DNA from: Roseitranquillus sp963749675
Lineage (GTDB): Bacteria > Pseudomonadota > Alphaproteobacteria > Rhodobacterales > Rhodobacteraceae
Assembly (NCBI GenBank): GCA_963749675.1
Contig: CAVVNT010000001.1
Location: 310,001 to 374,000 of the forward strand
Direction of reading: 5' to 3'
Length of the DNA stretch: 64,000 bases
In this document: piece by piece, positions 16,992 to 25,958 of the stretch
Layout: each line of letters begins with the position of its first letter
Numbering within the stretch: position 1 is the first letter of the stretch
The notes under the pieces: model-generated
What the model was told of the DNA's origin: nothing
The model's database searches: none
What the model saw: the letters and a program-made list of their open reading frames with translations, nothing else
Position numbers and translations under genes: made by a program

Positions 16992-18149
16992 ATGATGCCT
17001 CGTATCCTCATCACGCTTGCAATCTTGCTTGCTGCGACGCTGCCTGCGCGCGCCGCCTTCGAGACGCGAGCCGGTGCGGCATGGGTCTACGACATCACGA
17101 CCGACACCGTCCTGCTGGAAAAGCAGGCAGATGTATCCTTGCCGCCGGCGAGCATGTCGAAGCTCATGACGCTCTTCATGCTGTTCGAAGCTCTTCGCGA
17201 CGGGCGGGTAACGATGGACACAGAGTTCGGAGTATCCGATCGCGCGGCTTCGATGGGTGGCTCAACCATGTATCTCGACCAGCGCGACCGGCCCACGGTC
17301 GAACAGCTGATCCAGGGAATCATCGTGCAGTCCGGAAACGATGCGACCGTCGTCGTGGCGGAGGGGTTGGCGGGAACAGAGGACGCGTTTGCGCGTCTGA
17401 TGAATGATCGGGCCGCGGCGCTCGGTCTCGATCACTCCACGTTCACGAACGCAAGCGGCTGGCCGAACCCAAACCACCGCATGAGCGCCGAGGATCTCGG
17501 CAAGATCGCGACATTGCTGATCACCGAGTTCCCCGAATATTACGGATACTTCGCTCAGGAAGAGTACGAGTTCGACGGTCGCGCGCCTCAGAATCGGTTC
17601 AACCGCAATCCGCTGCTCGACCTTGGCATCGGCGCCGACGGTCTCAAGACCGGTCACACGCAGGAGGCGGGCTATGGTCTCGTCGGCTCGGCGGAGCAGG
17701 GCGGGCGTCGCATCGTCTTCGTCCTGACCGGGCTTCAGAGCGAGCAAGCTCGCGCGGAGGAGTCCGAGCGGATCGTGTCCTGGGCCTTCCGCCAGTTCAT
17801 CGAGAAGACCGTTGCCGAGGAGGGGCGGCACTTTGGCGACGTTCCCGTGTGGCTCGGCGACCGGCAGAGCGTCGGGCTGGTGGCGGGCGACGATCTTTCA
17901 GTGCTGTTGCCGGCAACGCAGCCTGACGATCTGGAGGCCAAGATCGTCTATCGAGGGCCTCTTGAAGCTCCGATCGAGGAGGGCGAGAAGGTAGCTGAGC
18001 TGGTCATTCCGCGGAACGGCCTACCGGAAGCGCGTCTGCCCCTGGTTGCGGACAATGCGGTTCCGGCTGGCGGGTTCATTCCGCGCGTCCGCACTGCGGC
18101 CTACGTGCTTCTCTCCCGTGCCTGGGGGGAGGCGCAGGCGCTGAGGTGA
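16992..18149 (+). CDS. dacC: D-alanyl-D-alanine carboxypeptidase (penicillin-binding protein 5/6 family)
   Basis: 385 aa with the Sec signal MPRILITLAILLAATLPARA (start at 16992 or the second ATG at 16995). The serine peptidase S11 triad is complete: SMSKLM (SxxK) near residue 55, SGND (SxN) near residue 113 and KTGHT (KTG) near residue 220. A C-terminal beta-rich domain (about 280-360) precedes an amphipathic end, RVRTAAYVLLSRAWGEAQAL, which would anchor it to the periplasmic face of the inner membrane. The enzyme trims the terminal D-Ala from peptidoglycan pentapeptides. The stop overlaps the tmk start by 4 bp. The gene symbol is assigned by similarity only. Confidence 0.9.
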   Translation: MMPRILITLAILLAATLPARAAFETRAGAAWVYDITTDTVLLEKQADVSLPPASMSKLMTLFMLFEALRDGRVTMDTEFGVSDRAASMGGSTMYLDQRDRPTVEQLIQGIIVQSGNDATVVVAEGLAGTEDAFARLMNDRAAALGLDHSTFTNASGWPNPNHRMSAEDLGKIATLLITEFPEYYGYFAQEEYEFDGRAPQNRFNRNPLLDLGIGADGLKTGHTQEAGYGLVGSAEQGGRRIVFVLTGLQSEQARAEESERIVSWAFRQFIEKTVAEEGRHFGDVPVWLGDRQSVGLVAGDDLSVLLPATQPDDLEAKIVYRGPLEAPIEEGEKVAELVIPRNGLPEARLPLVADNAVPAGGFIPRVRTAAYVLLSRAWGEAQALR

Positions 18150-18763
18150 TGCGCCGCGCCAGGCTGATCACGTTCGAGGGGATCGACGGCTCAGGAAAGT
18201 CCACGCAGACGCGCCGGCTTGCTGCGTCTCTGCGCGCTGCGGGGGGTGATCCCATCCTCACACGAGAGCCTGGGGGCTCGGCGGGAGCTGAGGCAATCCG
18301 GCGGCTTCTGGTCGAGGGGGAGCCAGAGCGTTGGTCGCCCGAGACCGAGATTCTGCTCTTCACGGCTGCACGTCGGGATCACTTGGAGCGAACCATTGAG
18401 CCTGCCTTGGCGGAGGGGCGCGACGTTGTCTCGGATCGCTTCGTAGATTCGACCCGCGTCTACCAAGGCGCGGTGCGCGCGGACCTGCGCGTGATCGTAG
18501 ACCTTCTGCACGACCGCATCATAGGGCGTGAGCCGGACATCACGATCATACTCGACGCCGATCCCGCGATGGCTTCGGCACGCGGGCTGGGTCGTTCCGT
18601 CGGAGAGGGGCGCTTCGAGGCATTCGGGTCGGATTTCCAGGTGGCGCTTCGACAAGGCTTCCTTGATATTGCGGCAGCCTCGCCGGAACGCTGCCGCGTT
18701 GTCGATGCGAGGCTCAGCCCGGACGATGTCGCCGACGAAGTCTGGCGCATCGTGGCGGCATGA
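18146..18763 (+). CDS. tmk: thymidylate kinase
   Basis: 205 aa. P-loop FEGIDGSGKSTQTRRLA at residues 9-25, the DR(Y/F) motif VVSDRFVDSTRVYQG near residue 95 and the LID-region RGLGRSVGEGRFEAF near residue 150. It phosphorylates dTMP to dTDP in the cytoplasm. Both ends overlap neighbours by 4 bp (dacC stop, holB start), indicating a tightly coupled dacC-tmk-holB operon, an order common in Rhodobacterales. Confidence 0.93.
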   Translation: MMRRARLITFEGIDGSGKSTQTRRLAASLRAAGGDPILTREPGGSAGAEAIRRLLVEGEPERWSPETEILLFTAARRDHLERTIEPALAEGRDVVSDRFVDSTRVYQGAVRADLRVIVDLLHDRIIGREPDITIILDADPAMASARGLGRSVGEGRFEAFGSDFQVALRQGFLDIAAASPERCRVVDARLSPDDVADEVWRIVAA

Positions 18764-19863
18764 AGGGACAGCAGGACAGGAGGGAGCCTGATGCGGTTGA
18801 CGCGGTCCCGCACCCGCGGCACACCAAGACCCTCTTCGGTCAGGAAACCGCCGAGAAGGCATTCCTGGACGCGGCAAGGTCCGATCGACTGCACCATGCT
18901 TGGCTGATGTCGGGGCCTCGTGGCGTGGGCAAGGCGACGCTCGCTTGGAGGATTGCGCGCTGGCTGCTGGCGGAGCGGCCTAGCGCTACGACCCTCGACG
19001 TCGACCCCGGGGAGCCCGTGGCGCGGCGTCTCGCGGCCCTGTCGGAGCAGGCGCTGTTTCTGCTGCGCCGCGCTCACGACGACAGAACCGATCGTCTCAA
19101 GACCGTGATCACCGTGGACGAGGTGCGTCGCCTCGGCTCCTTCTTCGGGCTAAGTCGGCCGGACGGCGGAAGGCGCGTCGTCATCGTCGATGCAGCCGAC
19201 GAGATGAACGTCAATGCGGCAAACGCGCTTCTGAAGGTTCTTGAGGAGCCGCCCCGCGACGCCGTGATGCTGCTCGTCTGCCATCGGCCGCAGTCGCTTC
19301 TTCCCACGATCCGGTCCCGCTGCAGGGTTCTGCGATGCGCGCCGCTTGCCAGTGAGGACGTGACGCGAGCGCTCGCCGCGGCGGGTTTGGATGCTGGCGA
19401 CGATGCGCAGCTGCTCGCTGAACTGGCTGGCGGTTCGGTGGGGGAGGCCGCTCGGCTCGCGCAGATCGATGGGGCCGATATCTTCAGGGCGATGACAAAG
19501 GTGTTTTCGTCCATGCCTCTGCTCGATCGGCAATCCGCCCTGGCACTTGCCGAGGCGACTGCAGGGCGCGCGAACGAGGCGCGGCTTGACGCGACCTTGG
19601 GCATCTTCGACGCGGTGCTGACGCGCATTGCGCGACACGGTGCCGGCGTTCCGACTGCCGAAGCCGTGTCGGGCGAGGCGAGCATTGCGATGCGGCTGGC
19701 GCCGACGTCGTACGCAGCACGTGCCTGGGCGGAGCTTCAGGCGGAACTCGCGGCGAGGGCGCGACACGCACGGGCGGTCAACCTTGACCCTGCTTCCCTC
19801 ATCCTCGATATGGTCCTGAAAGCCAACGAGACTGCCGCTCGGACCGTCGGGAAGGCGCCCTGA
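18760..19863 (+). CDS. holB: DNA polymerase III delta-prime subunit
   Basis: 367 aa of clamp-loader type. HHAWLMSGPRGVGKATLAWR near residue 45 is a degenerate Walker A (GKAT rather than GK[ST]T), fitting delta-prime, which does not hydrolyse ATP. VVIVDAADEMNVNAANALLK and LEEPPRDAVMLLVCHRP cover the Walker B/sensor region, and RSRCRVLRC is the SRC motif near residue 187. No Cys4 zinc module is obvious. It follows tmk with a 4-bp overlap and precedes tatD by 34 bp. Confidence 0.9.
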   Translation: MKGQQDRREPDAVDAVPHPRHTKTLFGQETAEKAFLDAARSDRLHHAWLMSGPRGVGKATLAWRIARWLLAERPSATTLDVDPGEPVARRLAALSEQALFLLRRAHDDRTDRLKTVITVDEVRRLGSFFGLSRPDGGRRVVIVDAADEMNVNAANALLKVLEEPPRDAVMLLVCHRPQSLLPTIRSRCRVLRCAPLASEDVTRALAAAGLDAGDDAQLLAELAGGSVGEAARLAQIDGADIFRAMTKVFSSMPLLDRQSALALAEATAGRANEARLDATLGIFDAVLTRIARHGAGVPTAEAVSGEASIAMRLAPTSYAARAWAELQAELAARARHARAVNLDPASLILDMVLKANETAARTVGKAP

Positions 19864-19897
19864 ACCTGGGGGCGCGCGGCACCCCTGGGACAATGCG

Positions 19898-20701
19898 ATG
19901 ACCTCGCCAGCCATCACCGACAGTCACTGCCATCTTGATTTTCCGCAGTTCGACGGGGAGATCGACGCACTTGTTGCTCGTGCCGCCGAGGCTGGCGTGC
20001 GGCGAATGGTGACCATCTGCACGAAACTGCGGCACGAGGCGGACGTTCGGGCGATAGCCGAGGGTAACCCGCCGGTCTTCTATGCGGCGGGCACGCACCC
20101 GATGAGCGTGGCTGACGAGCCGATGGCGGTCGTCGAGGACCTGGTCCAGCTCGCGCGCCATCCGAAGTGCGTTGGCATCGGCGAGAGCGGGCTCGACTAC
20201 CACTATACCGCAGAGAGCGCGGCGCTTCAGCAGGAGAGCCTGCGGATACACATCGAGGCTGCGCGGCAGACCGAACTGCCCCTCATCATCCACGCCCGTG
20301 ATGCAGACGAGGACATGGCGCGGATCCTGGGCGAGGAATATCGCGCCGGCAGCTATTCCTGCGTCATGCATTGCTACGCGTCCGGGCCAGAGCTTGCGCG
20401 TGATGCTCTCGGTCTTGGATTCTACCTCTCGATGTCTGGTATTGTGGCGTTTCCACGCTCGACGGAGTTGCGGGAGATATTCGCGGCTGCGCCCCTCGAC
20501 CGGATTCTGGTCGAGACGGACTCTCCCTACCTCGCGCCTCCTCCGCACCGCGGCAAACGCAACGAGCCCGCTTTTGCGGCGCACACTGCGCGTGTCGGCG
20601 CCGAGCTCTTTGGGCTCGACTACGACGCGTTCGCGGCGAGGATCGAGGAGAACTTCGACCGACTGTTCTCGAAGGCCGCAGCTTGGGCCGAAGCTGCCTG
20701 A
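19898..20701 (+). CDS. tatD: TatD-family metal-dependent hydrolase
   Basis: 267 aa. Metal ligands of the TIM-barrel are visible: DSHCHLDF near residue 8 (HxH), GESGLDYHY near residue 93 (Glu), LIIHARDA near residue 131, VMHCYA near residue 155 and ETDSPYLAPPPHRGKRNEPA near residue 207, the conserved C-terminal Asp motif. Family members are 3'-5' DNA exonucleases or deoxyribonucleases linked to quality control. The stop shares bases with the start of the next hydrolase (TGATG). Confidence 0.9.
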   Translation: MTSPAITDSHCHLDFPQFDGEIDALVARAAEAGVRRMVTICTKLRHEADVRAIAEGNPPVFYAAGTHPMSVADEPMAVVEDLVQLARHPKCVGIGESGLDYHYTAESAALQQESLRIHIEAARQTELPLIIHARDADEDMARILGEEYRAGSYSCVMHCYASGPELARDALGLGFYLSMSGIVAFPRSTELREIFAAAPLDRILVETDSPYLAPPPHRGKRNEPAFAAHTARVGAELFGLDYDAFAARIEENFDRLFSKAAAWAEAA

Positions 20702-21498
20702 TGCCGCGCCTGACCTTCACGATCCTCGGTTGTGGCTCGTCCGGGGGGGTCCCGCGCCTCGGCGGCAACTGGGGGGCGTGCGATCCCTCGAATCCACGAA
20801 ACAGCCGCCGCCGGTGTTCCTTGCTGGTCGAACTGAACAGTGACGAAGGGAGCACGCGCGTCCTCATCGACACGTCTCCGGATCTCCGCTCGCAGCTGCT
20901 CGATGCCGGTGTGGGAACGCTTGATGCGGTCGTCTACACCCATGCCCATGCCGACCACGTGCACGGGATCGACGACCTGAGAATGATCGTCTTCAATACC
21001 CGGCGCCGGCTTCCGGTCTGGGCGGACGCTCCCACGCGGGGCAGCATCATGTCGCGGTTCGGCTACGCGTTCGAGCAGCCTGCCGGCTCGACCTACCCCC
21101 CGATCCTCGAAATGAATCCGATCGAGGGCGACGTCGCGATCGACGGCGCAGGCGGCACGGTCCTGCTGCGCCCCTTTGCCGTGCGCCATGGTCGGATCGA
21201 CGCGCTGGGTTTTCGTATCGCTGACGTCGCGTACCTGCCCGATGTCTCGGAGATGACGTCGGAGGGATGGTCCCTCGTGGACGATCTCGACTGCTGGATT
21301 CTCGACGCGCTGCGTCGCGATCCGCACCCCACTCATGCTCATCTCGAGCGGTCGCTCGAATGGATCGAGCAGGCGGCGCCTCGGCGCGCCATCCTGACCA
21401 ACATGCATATCGACCTCGACCACGCCACCGTAGCTGCGGAAACGCCGGATCACGTGTCGCCCGCCTATGACGGCATGACGATCAGCTACGACATCTGA
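20701..21498 (+). CDS. MBL-fold metallohydrolase (PhnP-like)
   Basis: 265 aa, start fixed by the TGATG overlap with tatD. GCGSSGGVPRLGGNWGACDP near residue 9 is the N-terminal loop of PhnP-type phosphodiesterases, and VYTHAHADHVHGIDDLR near residue 80 is the HxHxDH zinc site. FAVRHGRIDALGFRIADVAYLPDVSEM and ILTNMHIDLDH complete the dinuclear metal ligands. A cyclic phosphodiesterase activity is likely by family, but no C-P lyase genes are present, so the substrate is unknown. It commonly travels with holB-tatD in this group. Confidence 0.87.
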   Translation: MPRLTFTILGCGSSGGVPRLGGNWGACDPSNPRNSRRRCSLLVELNSDEGSTRVLIDTSPDLRSQLLDAGVGTLDAVVYTHAHADHVHGIDDLRMIVFNTRRRLPVWADAPTRGSIMSRFGYAFEQPAGSTYPPILEMNPIEGDVAIDGAGGTVLLRPFAVRHGRIDALGFRIADVAYLPDVSEMTSEGWSLVDDLDCWILDALRRDPHPTHAHLERSLEWIEQAAPRRAILTNMHIDLDHATVAAETPDHVSPAYDGMTISYDI

Positions 21499-21499
21499 G

Positions 21500-22429
21500 T
21501 TGCAGGCGCTCCTCGAGGTCGTCCTTCCGGTCTTCGTCCTGCTGGGGTTCGGCTATTCCGCCGTCTGGCGCGGCTGGTTCTCGGACACCGGCGTCAACTC
21601 GCTGATGGTCTATACCCAGACGTTCGCGATCCCGTGCCTGCTGTTCCGGGCAATTGCGAATCTCGATCTGGCCCAAGCCTTCGATGCCAGACTCCTCGGA
21701 CCCTTCTACGTCGGCGCCCTGACGTGCTTCGTGATCGGGCTCATCGCTGCGCGAACGCTCTTCCGGCGGCCATGGCCTGACGCCGTTGCGATCGGCTTCT
21801 GCTGCCTGTTCTCGAACAGCGTTCTGCTTGGCCTGCCGATCACGGAGCAGGCCTACGGCCCCGACGCGCTCGCGGGCAATTTCGCAATCATCTCGATCCA
21901 CGCCCCGGTCTGCTACGCCGTCGGCCTGACGGTGATGGAAATCGTGCGCGCCGGCGGCGGCGGGATGAGGCCGGTCGTCCGCTCCATCATCCACGCAGTC
22001 TTTCGCAACGCGCTTGTCATCGGGATACTCGCGGGGTTCGCGGTGAATCTCTCCGGTGTGCATTTGCCGTCGTCGATCGAATCGGCCGTTGACCTAATGG
22101 CGCGCTCAGCGCTGCCTGCCGCCCTTTTCGGACTGGGCGGGGTTCTCTACCGCTACCGTCCCGAGGGAGACGCAGCCACGATCACGATGGTCTGCGTGGT
22201 GTCGCTGATCGTTCATCCATCAATCGTGTATGGATTGGGGACTGTGAGCGGCCTCGGTGTCGACGGCCTTCGATCCGCGGTTCTCACATCGGCGATGGCA
22301 CCCGGCGTGAATACCTACATCTTTGCCAATCTATACGGTGTGGCAAAGCGCGTCGCCGCGTCGTCGGTGTTGGTAGCGACGGCATCATCCATCATCACCG
22401 TTTGGGCGTGGCTCGCGATTCTGCCTTAG
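21500..22429 (+). CDS. AEC-family permease (auxin efflux carrier type)
   Basis: 309 aa with about ten hydrophobic segments in two halves separated by a charged loop near residue 150. Opening LLEVVLPVFVLLGFGYSAVW and central GAFGLGG-like ALFGLGGVLYRY are typical. The start is TTG 21500, one base after the stop of the preceding gene; no better start occurs before residue 35. Family members export or import organic anions such as malate. The C-terminus IITVWAWLAILP appears natural, so the mobile element that begins just downstream has not truncated it. Confidence 0.83.
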   Translation: MQALLEVVLPVFVLLGFGYSAVWRGWFSDTGVNSLMVYTQTFAIPCLLFRAIANLDLAQAFDARLLGPFYVGALTCFVIGLIAARTLFRRPWPDAVAIGFCCLFSNSVLLGLPITEQAYGPDALAGNFAIISIHAPVCYAVGLTVMEIVRAGGGGMRPVVRSIIHAVFRNALVIGILAGFAVNLSGVHLPSSIESAVDLMARSALPAALFGLGGVLYRYRPEGDAATITMVCVVSLIVHPSIVYGLGTVSGLGVDGLRSAVLTSAMAPGVNTYIFANLYGVAKRVAASSVLVATASSIITVWAWLAILP

Positions 22430-22616
22430 AGACGAACGTTGATCACTCTTCCGGCGAAGAGCATCGGGTGGTGCGCCCAAACAGAACAGGTTCGAACTGC
22501 TTTGGGGACGGTTCCGCCGCTGACGACGCCGCCGATCTCGATGCAATCTTTGCTGATCTTGAACGGATCGGCGAAGCCCTGAAGGACCACCGCCATGTGT
22601 TGCGGGGACCGCAACC

Positions 22617-22991
22617 ATGAGCGGCGCAACGTCTGAGACACCAAGGCGACCTGCTCCTCTGTCGTTGCGGCTGACGCGAGACGAGCGAGCACGGCTGGAA
22701 GTCCAAGCCGGCGGAATGGCGCTCGGCGCCTACATCAAGTCAGTTGTCTTCGATGACGAGGCTCCGAAGTATCGCAAGCGGCGCGCTGCACCGGACGCTG
22801 AGCATCAACTCTTCGCCGAAGTACTCGCCCGGCTGGGCAGCAGCCGAACGGCCAGCAACCTCAACCAGATCGCCAAGCACCTCAATCAGCTGGTGCTCGA
22901 TGAGGAACTGGCAGCAGACTTGAATCGCGCCGTCGCCGAAGTCGCCTGGATGCGCGTGACGCTGATGAAAGCGTTGGGGAGCAAGCAATGA
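22617..22991 (+). CDS. mobC: MobC-like mobilization accessory protein
   Basis: 124 aa. An N-terminal ribbon-helix-helix-like stretch, LSLRLTRDERARLEVQAGGM followed by ALGAYIKSVV, and the conserved TASNLNQIAKHLNQLV block at about residues 80-95 match MobC/BMC-type relaxosome proteins, which open the origin of transfer and recruit the relaxase. It overlaps the relaxase start by 4 bp (ATGA). The oriT would be expected just upstream, in 22430-22616. Confidence 0.82.
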   Translation: MSGATSETPRRPAPLSLRLTRDERARLEVQAGGMALGAYIKSVVFDDEAPKYRKRRAAPDAEHQLFAEVLARLGSSRTASNLNQIAKHLNQLVLDEELAADLNRAVAEVAWMRVTLMKALGSKQ

Positions 22992-24256
22992 TCCTGGTGG
23001 CGTCGCAACGTGCCGGGGCCCGCGCCCTGGCGGATCATCTGATGAACATCCGTGACAACGATCATGTCGAGGTGGTCGACCTCTCAGGGTTCATGGCCGA
23101 TGACCTGCATGGCGCGCTGGATGAGGCCCATGCGATCTCCAAAGCGACAAAGTGCAAGCAGTATCTGTTCTCGGTCAGCCTCAATCCGCCGGAAGACTGC
23201 ATGGTCTCAGAGGAAGGCTTCCAAGAGGCAGCGGATCGCATCGCCGGAAAGCTCGGTCTTGCCGATCAGCCGCGCGCACTTGTCATCCATGAAAAACAAG
23301 GCCGTCGGCATGCCCATGTCGTATGGTCACGGATTGATGCTGAGACTATCACCGCGATCAACTTATCCCACTTTAAGACGAAGCTGCGCGACTTGTCGCG
23401 CGACCTATTCCTCGATCACGGCTGGGAGTTGCCGAAGGGCTTGAAGACCTACGGGGAAAAAGACCCGCTCAACTTTACGCTGGCAGAGTGGCAGCAGGCG
23501 CAGCGCATCGGCGTCGATCCCAGAGAGATGAAGCAGCTCTTTAGCGAAGCTTGGGATCAATCCGATGATCTGACCTCCTTGTCCCATGCTTTGGCGGACA
23601 AGGGTCTGTATCTCGCGAAAGGGGCGCGGCGTGGCGCTGTCGCTCTCGATATCCAGGGCAATATCTACGCCCTAGCTCGTTGGTCCGGTGTCAAATCGCG
23701 GGATGTAAAAGCACGCGTCGATGAAGCCGACCTCCCAACGGTTGCCGATGTATTCTCGAAGCTCCGTCTTAAAAAGACAGAACAAGTCCAAGATTATATT
23801 CAGCAAATCAAAGATCGTCATGTTCAGGACATGCAGCCGCTCGTGAACGAGCGCTTGGCACTTGTAACGTCCCAACGTCAAGAACGGCTCGATCTCAAGG
23901 CGAAGCAGGAGCAACGGCGGATCGGAGAAACCAAGGCCCGTTCCGATCGCCTCAACAAGGGCCTGCGAGGCTTGTTTGACCGGCTGACAGGGGCGCATCG
24001 CAGGACCGTGCAAGAGAACGAGCGTGCAGCGATCGCCTGCGCGCATCGCGATCAGGAACAGCGCGACCGGTTGATCCTGGCGCAGATAAAAGAACGCAAA
24101 GGCTTGCAGGAGCACGCGAAGGCAATCAAGGCCGAGCACCGGAAAGGTCGCGTCTTGCTGGCGAAAAATATCGCCGCCTATCTCCGGCGTCCGACCGTCG
24201 AGCACGGCGCGTCGCATACGCGCCAAAGATCACGAGGTCCGAGCTTGGACCGCTAG
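22988..24256 (+). CDS. relaxase/mobilization nuclease (MobA/VirD2 type)
   Basis: 422 aa. The N-terminal half carries the relaxase domain: YLFSVSLNPPED near residue 58 and the metal-binding histidine motif VIHEKQGRRHAHVVWSRID near residue 98 (HxxxxxxxHxH). No unambiguous catalytic Tyr stands out; candidates lie in the first 65 residues. The C-terminal half (about 270-400) is a charged, probably coiled-coil region rich in Arg, Gln and Lys. It would nick oriT and pilot the DNA strand. AT-richer codon use than the flanking core genes fits horizontal origin. Confidence 0.85.
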   Translation: MILVASQRAGARALADHLMNIRDNDHVEVVDLSGFMADDLHGALDEAHAISKATKCKQYLFSVSLNPPEDCMVSEEGFQEAADRIAGKLGLADQPRALVIHEKQGRRHAHVVWSRIDAETITAINLSHFKTKLRDLSRDLFLDHGWELPKGLKTYGEKDPLNFTLAEWQQAQRIGVDPREMKQLFSEAWDQSDDLTSLSHALADKGLYLAKGARRGAVALDIQGNIYALARWSGVKSRDVKARVDEADLPTVADVFSKLRLKKTEQVQDYIQQIKDRHVQDMQPLVNERLALVTSQRQERLDLKAKQEQRRIGETKARSDRLNKGLRGLFDRLTGAHRRTVQENERAAIACAHRDQEQRDRLILAQIKERKGLQEHAKAIKAEHRKGRVLLAKNIAAYLRRPTVEHGASHTRQRSRGPSLDR

Positions 24257-24296
24257 CTCACCCGTTTAAACCCGCGCTCTACCCGAGCGGACAAAA

Positions 24297-24422
24297 GTCT
24301 TCGACTTCACCGATCTCAAGACCAGATTGGTGTCAGCCTACCTGATCTTGCCTGCCGACCGGCTGAAAACTTTCAGTCGACTGCTGCGTCTGCTGGTCCA
24401 GCAACCCGAAGAGCGCCTTTAA
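24297..24422 (+). pseudogene. type IV coupling protein (VirD4/TraG-like) remnant
   Basis: The frame VFDFTDLKTRLVSAYLILPA DRLKTFSRLLRLLVQQPEER, then stop, resembles the segment after Walker B of VirD4/TraG proteins, where [VL]YL[VI]LPA-RL...SR-LRL[LV]V is conserved. Only about 41 codons survive and no start is present. It follows the relaxase by 40 bp in the same direction, the usual position of a coupling-protein gene. The match is from memory and short. Confidence 0.4.
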
Positions 24423-24510
24423 CGACGCCACTCCGCGTTCGGGTCGGGCAAGTCCTTGGTCAGGCGATCTCGGCACCATAGTAGGCGAGGAAACGCCGCG
24501 AGAGAAGTGG

Positions 24511-24840
24511 CTAGCCTTGGAAGGGTGGGCACCACTCGGGGCGATCCAGCCCAAGCTCCTCGCGATCCTTGTAAGCCAGATACACCCAGTTGAAGAGCGC
24601 ATCGGTGAACTCCTGGCCATTGTCGTGTCGCTGCATGTCGCATGCCCTGATCCAGGCATCGACATCGCAGCCGCGTGCGGCCAGCCAATCGAGATAGGCC
24701 CACGAAATGCGATCCAAGTGAACGATCTCTTTGGCGCCAAATGCGTTTTCAACATAAGGAACGTCTGATCTATCGATTGTCGTTGGCTGCAGTGGCGTCA
24801 GCGAATGGATGATGGCCTCGTCTTCGCGATGCCTCGGCAC
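24511..24840 (-). CDS. hypothetical protein, 5' end duplicated beside IS-A copy 1
   Basis: 109 aa from GTG 24840: MPRHREDEAIIHSLTPLQPT, then VDAWIRACDMQRHDNGQEFT, ending PEWCPPFQG. I do not recognise the family. The pattern is soluble, acidic and helix-rich. The first 26 codons also occur next to IS-A copy 1 (to 14917), where they run into a stop exactly at the junction. The gene directly follows the IS-A transposase stop, so the start could be IS-provided. It may itself be a fused or truncated product. Confidence 0.45.
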   Translation of the reverse strand: MPRHREDEAIIHSLTPLQPTTIDRSDVPYVENAFGAKEIVHLDRISWAYLDWLAARGCDVDAWIRACDMQRHDNGQEFTDALFNWVYLAYKDREELGLDRPEWCPPFQG

Positions 24841-25905
24841 ATTTCAGGTGATTTCGATGGCTGGAGGCGGACTCCGCCTCAGGCCATCAGCCGCGTTCGG
24901 ACCAGAAACAGGTTCCCGAGCCCGAATAGCGCGAACAGCTGGGCCTCGTTCTTCGCCAGGCCGCGGTAGCGGGTCTTACGATAACCAAACTGGCATTTCA
25001 GCACCCGAAACGGATGCTCGACCCTGGCCCGCAGGCTGGCGATGAGCCGATTGATGTGCTCGTCGATGGGGTGCAGCCGACCGCCCTTCGGTGCCTTGCG
25101 CATCACGCCCCAAACCTTGCCCTGCTTGCGGAACAGCTCTTCGCGCTCGCCACTGACATAGCCCTTGTCGCCGAACACCGCGTGCTCGTCGCCATGTAGC
25201 AGCTCATTGAACTTCTGGCTGTCGTGCACCTTGGCGGTGCTGGCTTCCATCGAGTGGACCACACCGCTGTCGAGATCGACGCCGACATGCGCCTTCATGC
25301 CGAAGTACCACTCGTTGCCCTTCTTCGCACTGGTCATCTCCGGATCGCGGGACCGCTGCTTGTTCTTGGTCGAGCTCGGCGCGTCGATCAGCGTCGCATC
25401 GACCAGCGTACCTTCGCGCAGCAGGATGCCCTTCTCGCGAGGTAGGCGTTCACCGCCTCGAAGATCGCCCGCGTCAATTCGTGCCGTTCCAGCAGGTGGC
25501 GGAAGTTGAGGATCGTGGTCTCGTCCGGGATCGCATCGTCCCCCAGCTCCAGCCCAGCAAACCGGCGCATCGCGTCGCTGTCGTAGAGTGCCTCCTCCGC
25601 CGCGGGATCGGACAGGGCGTACCACTGCTGCAGGCAGTAAACTCGCAGCATCACCTCCAGCGGCATCGGCGGCCGCCCGCCCTTCGGTCCCGCCTTCGGA
25701 TAGTGCGCCTCGATCAGCGCCATCAGTCGCGTCCAGGGCACCACCAACTCCATCTCGGAGAGAAACGTCTCGCGCCGGGTGCGCTTCTTCTTCGTGGCGT
25801 AGGTCAGCGAGGCGAAGGTGGTCTGCTTCATCGAGGACGGCTCCCGCAAGCTCGCCATCAGCCTACCAGATCATGATCGAAAGCCGAGGTTCTTCAGAGT
25901 TTCCC
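24758..25905 (-). mobile_element. IS-A copy 2 (IS5 family), inverted relative to copy 1
   Basis: Nearly identical to 12642-14917 without the IS-B insertion. The left end GGGAAACTCTGAAGAACC is at 25905 reading leftward. Divergence from copy 1 occurs just beyond both limits. Confidence 0.8.
24879..25858 (-). pseudogene. IS5-family transposase (IS-A copy 2), one-base deletion
   Basis: Same gene as in copy 1 and with an intact C-terminal tail. Compared with copy 1, CTGCCTTCGCGAG reads CTACCTCGCGAG near 25440, losing one base, so the frame breaks after FEAVNAYLA. The second frame then continues GILLREGTLVDATLIDAPSS through RTRLMA. If the deletion is a read error, this copy is a full 326-aa DDE transposase. 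Confidence 0.8.
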
Positions 25906-25958
25906 TCAATTCCCCGGCAGACCCCTCGTTGTCTCCAGAGAAGTTACTCCGCCTAATA

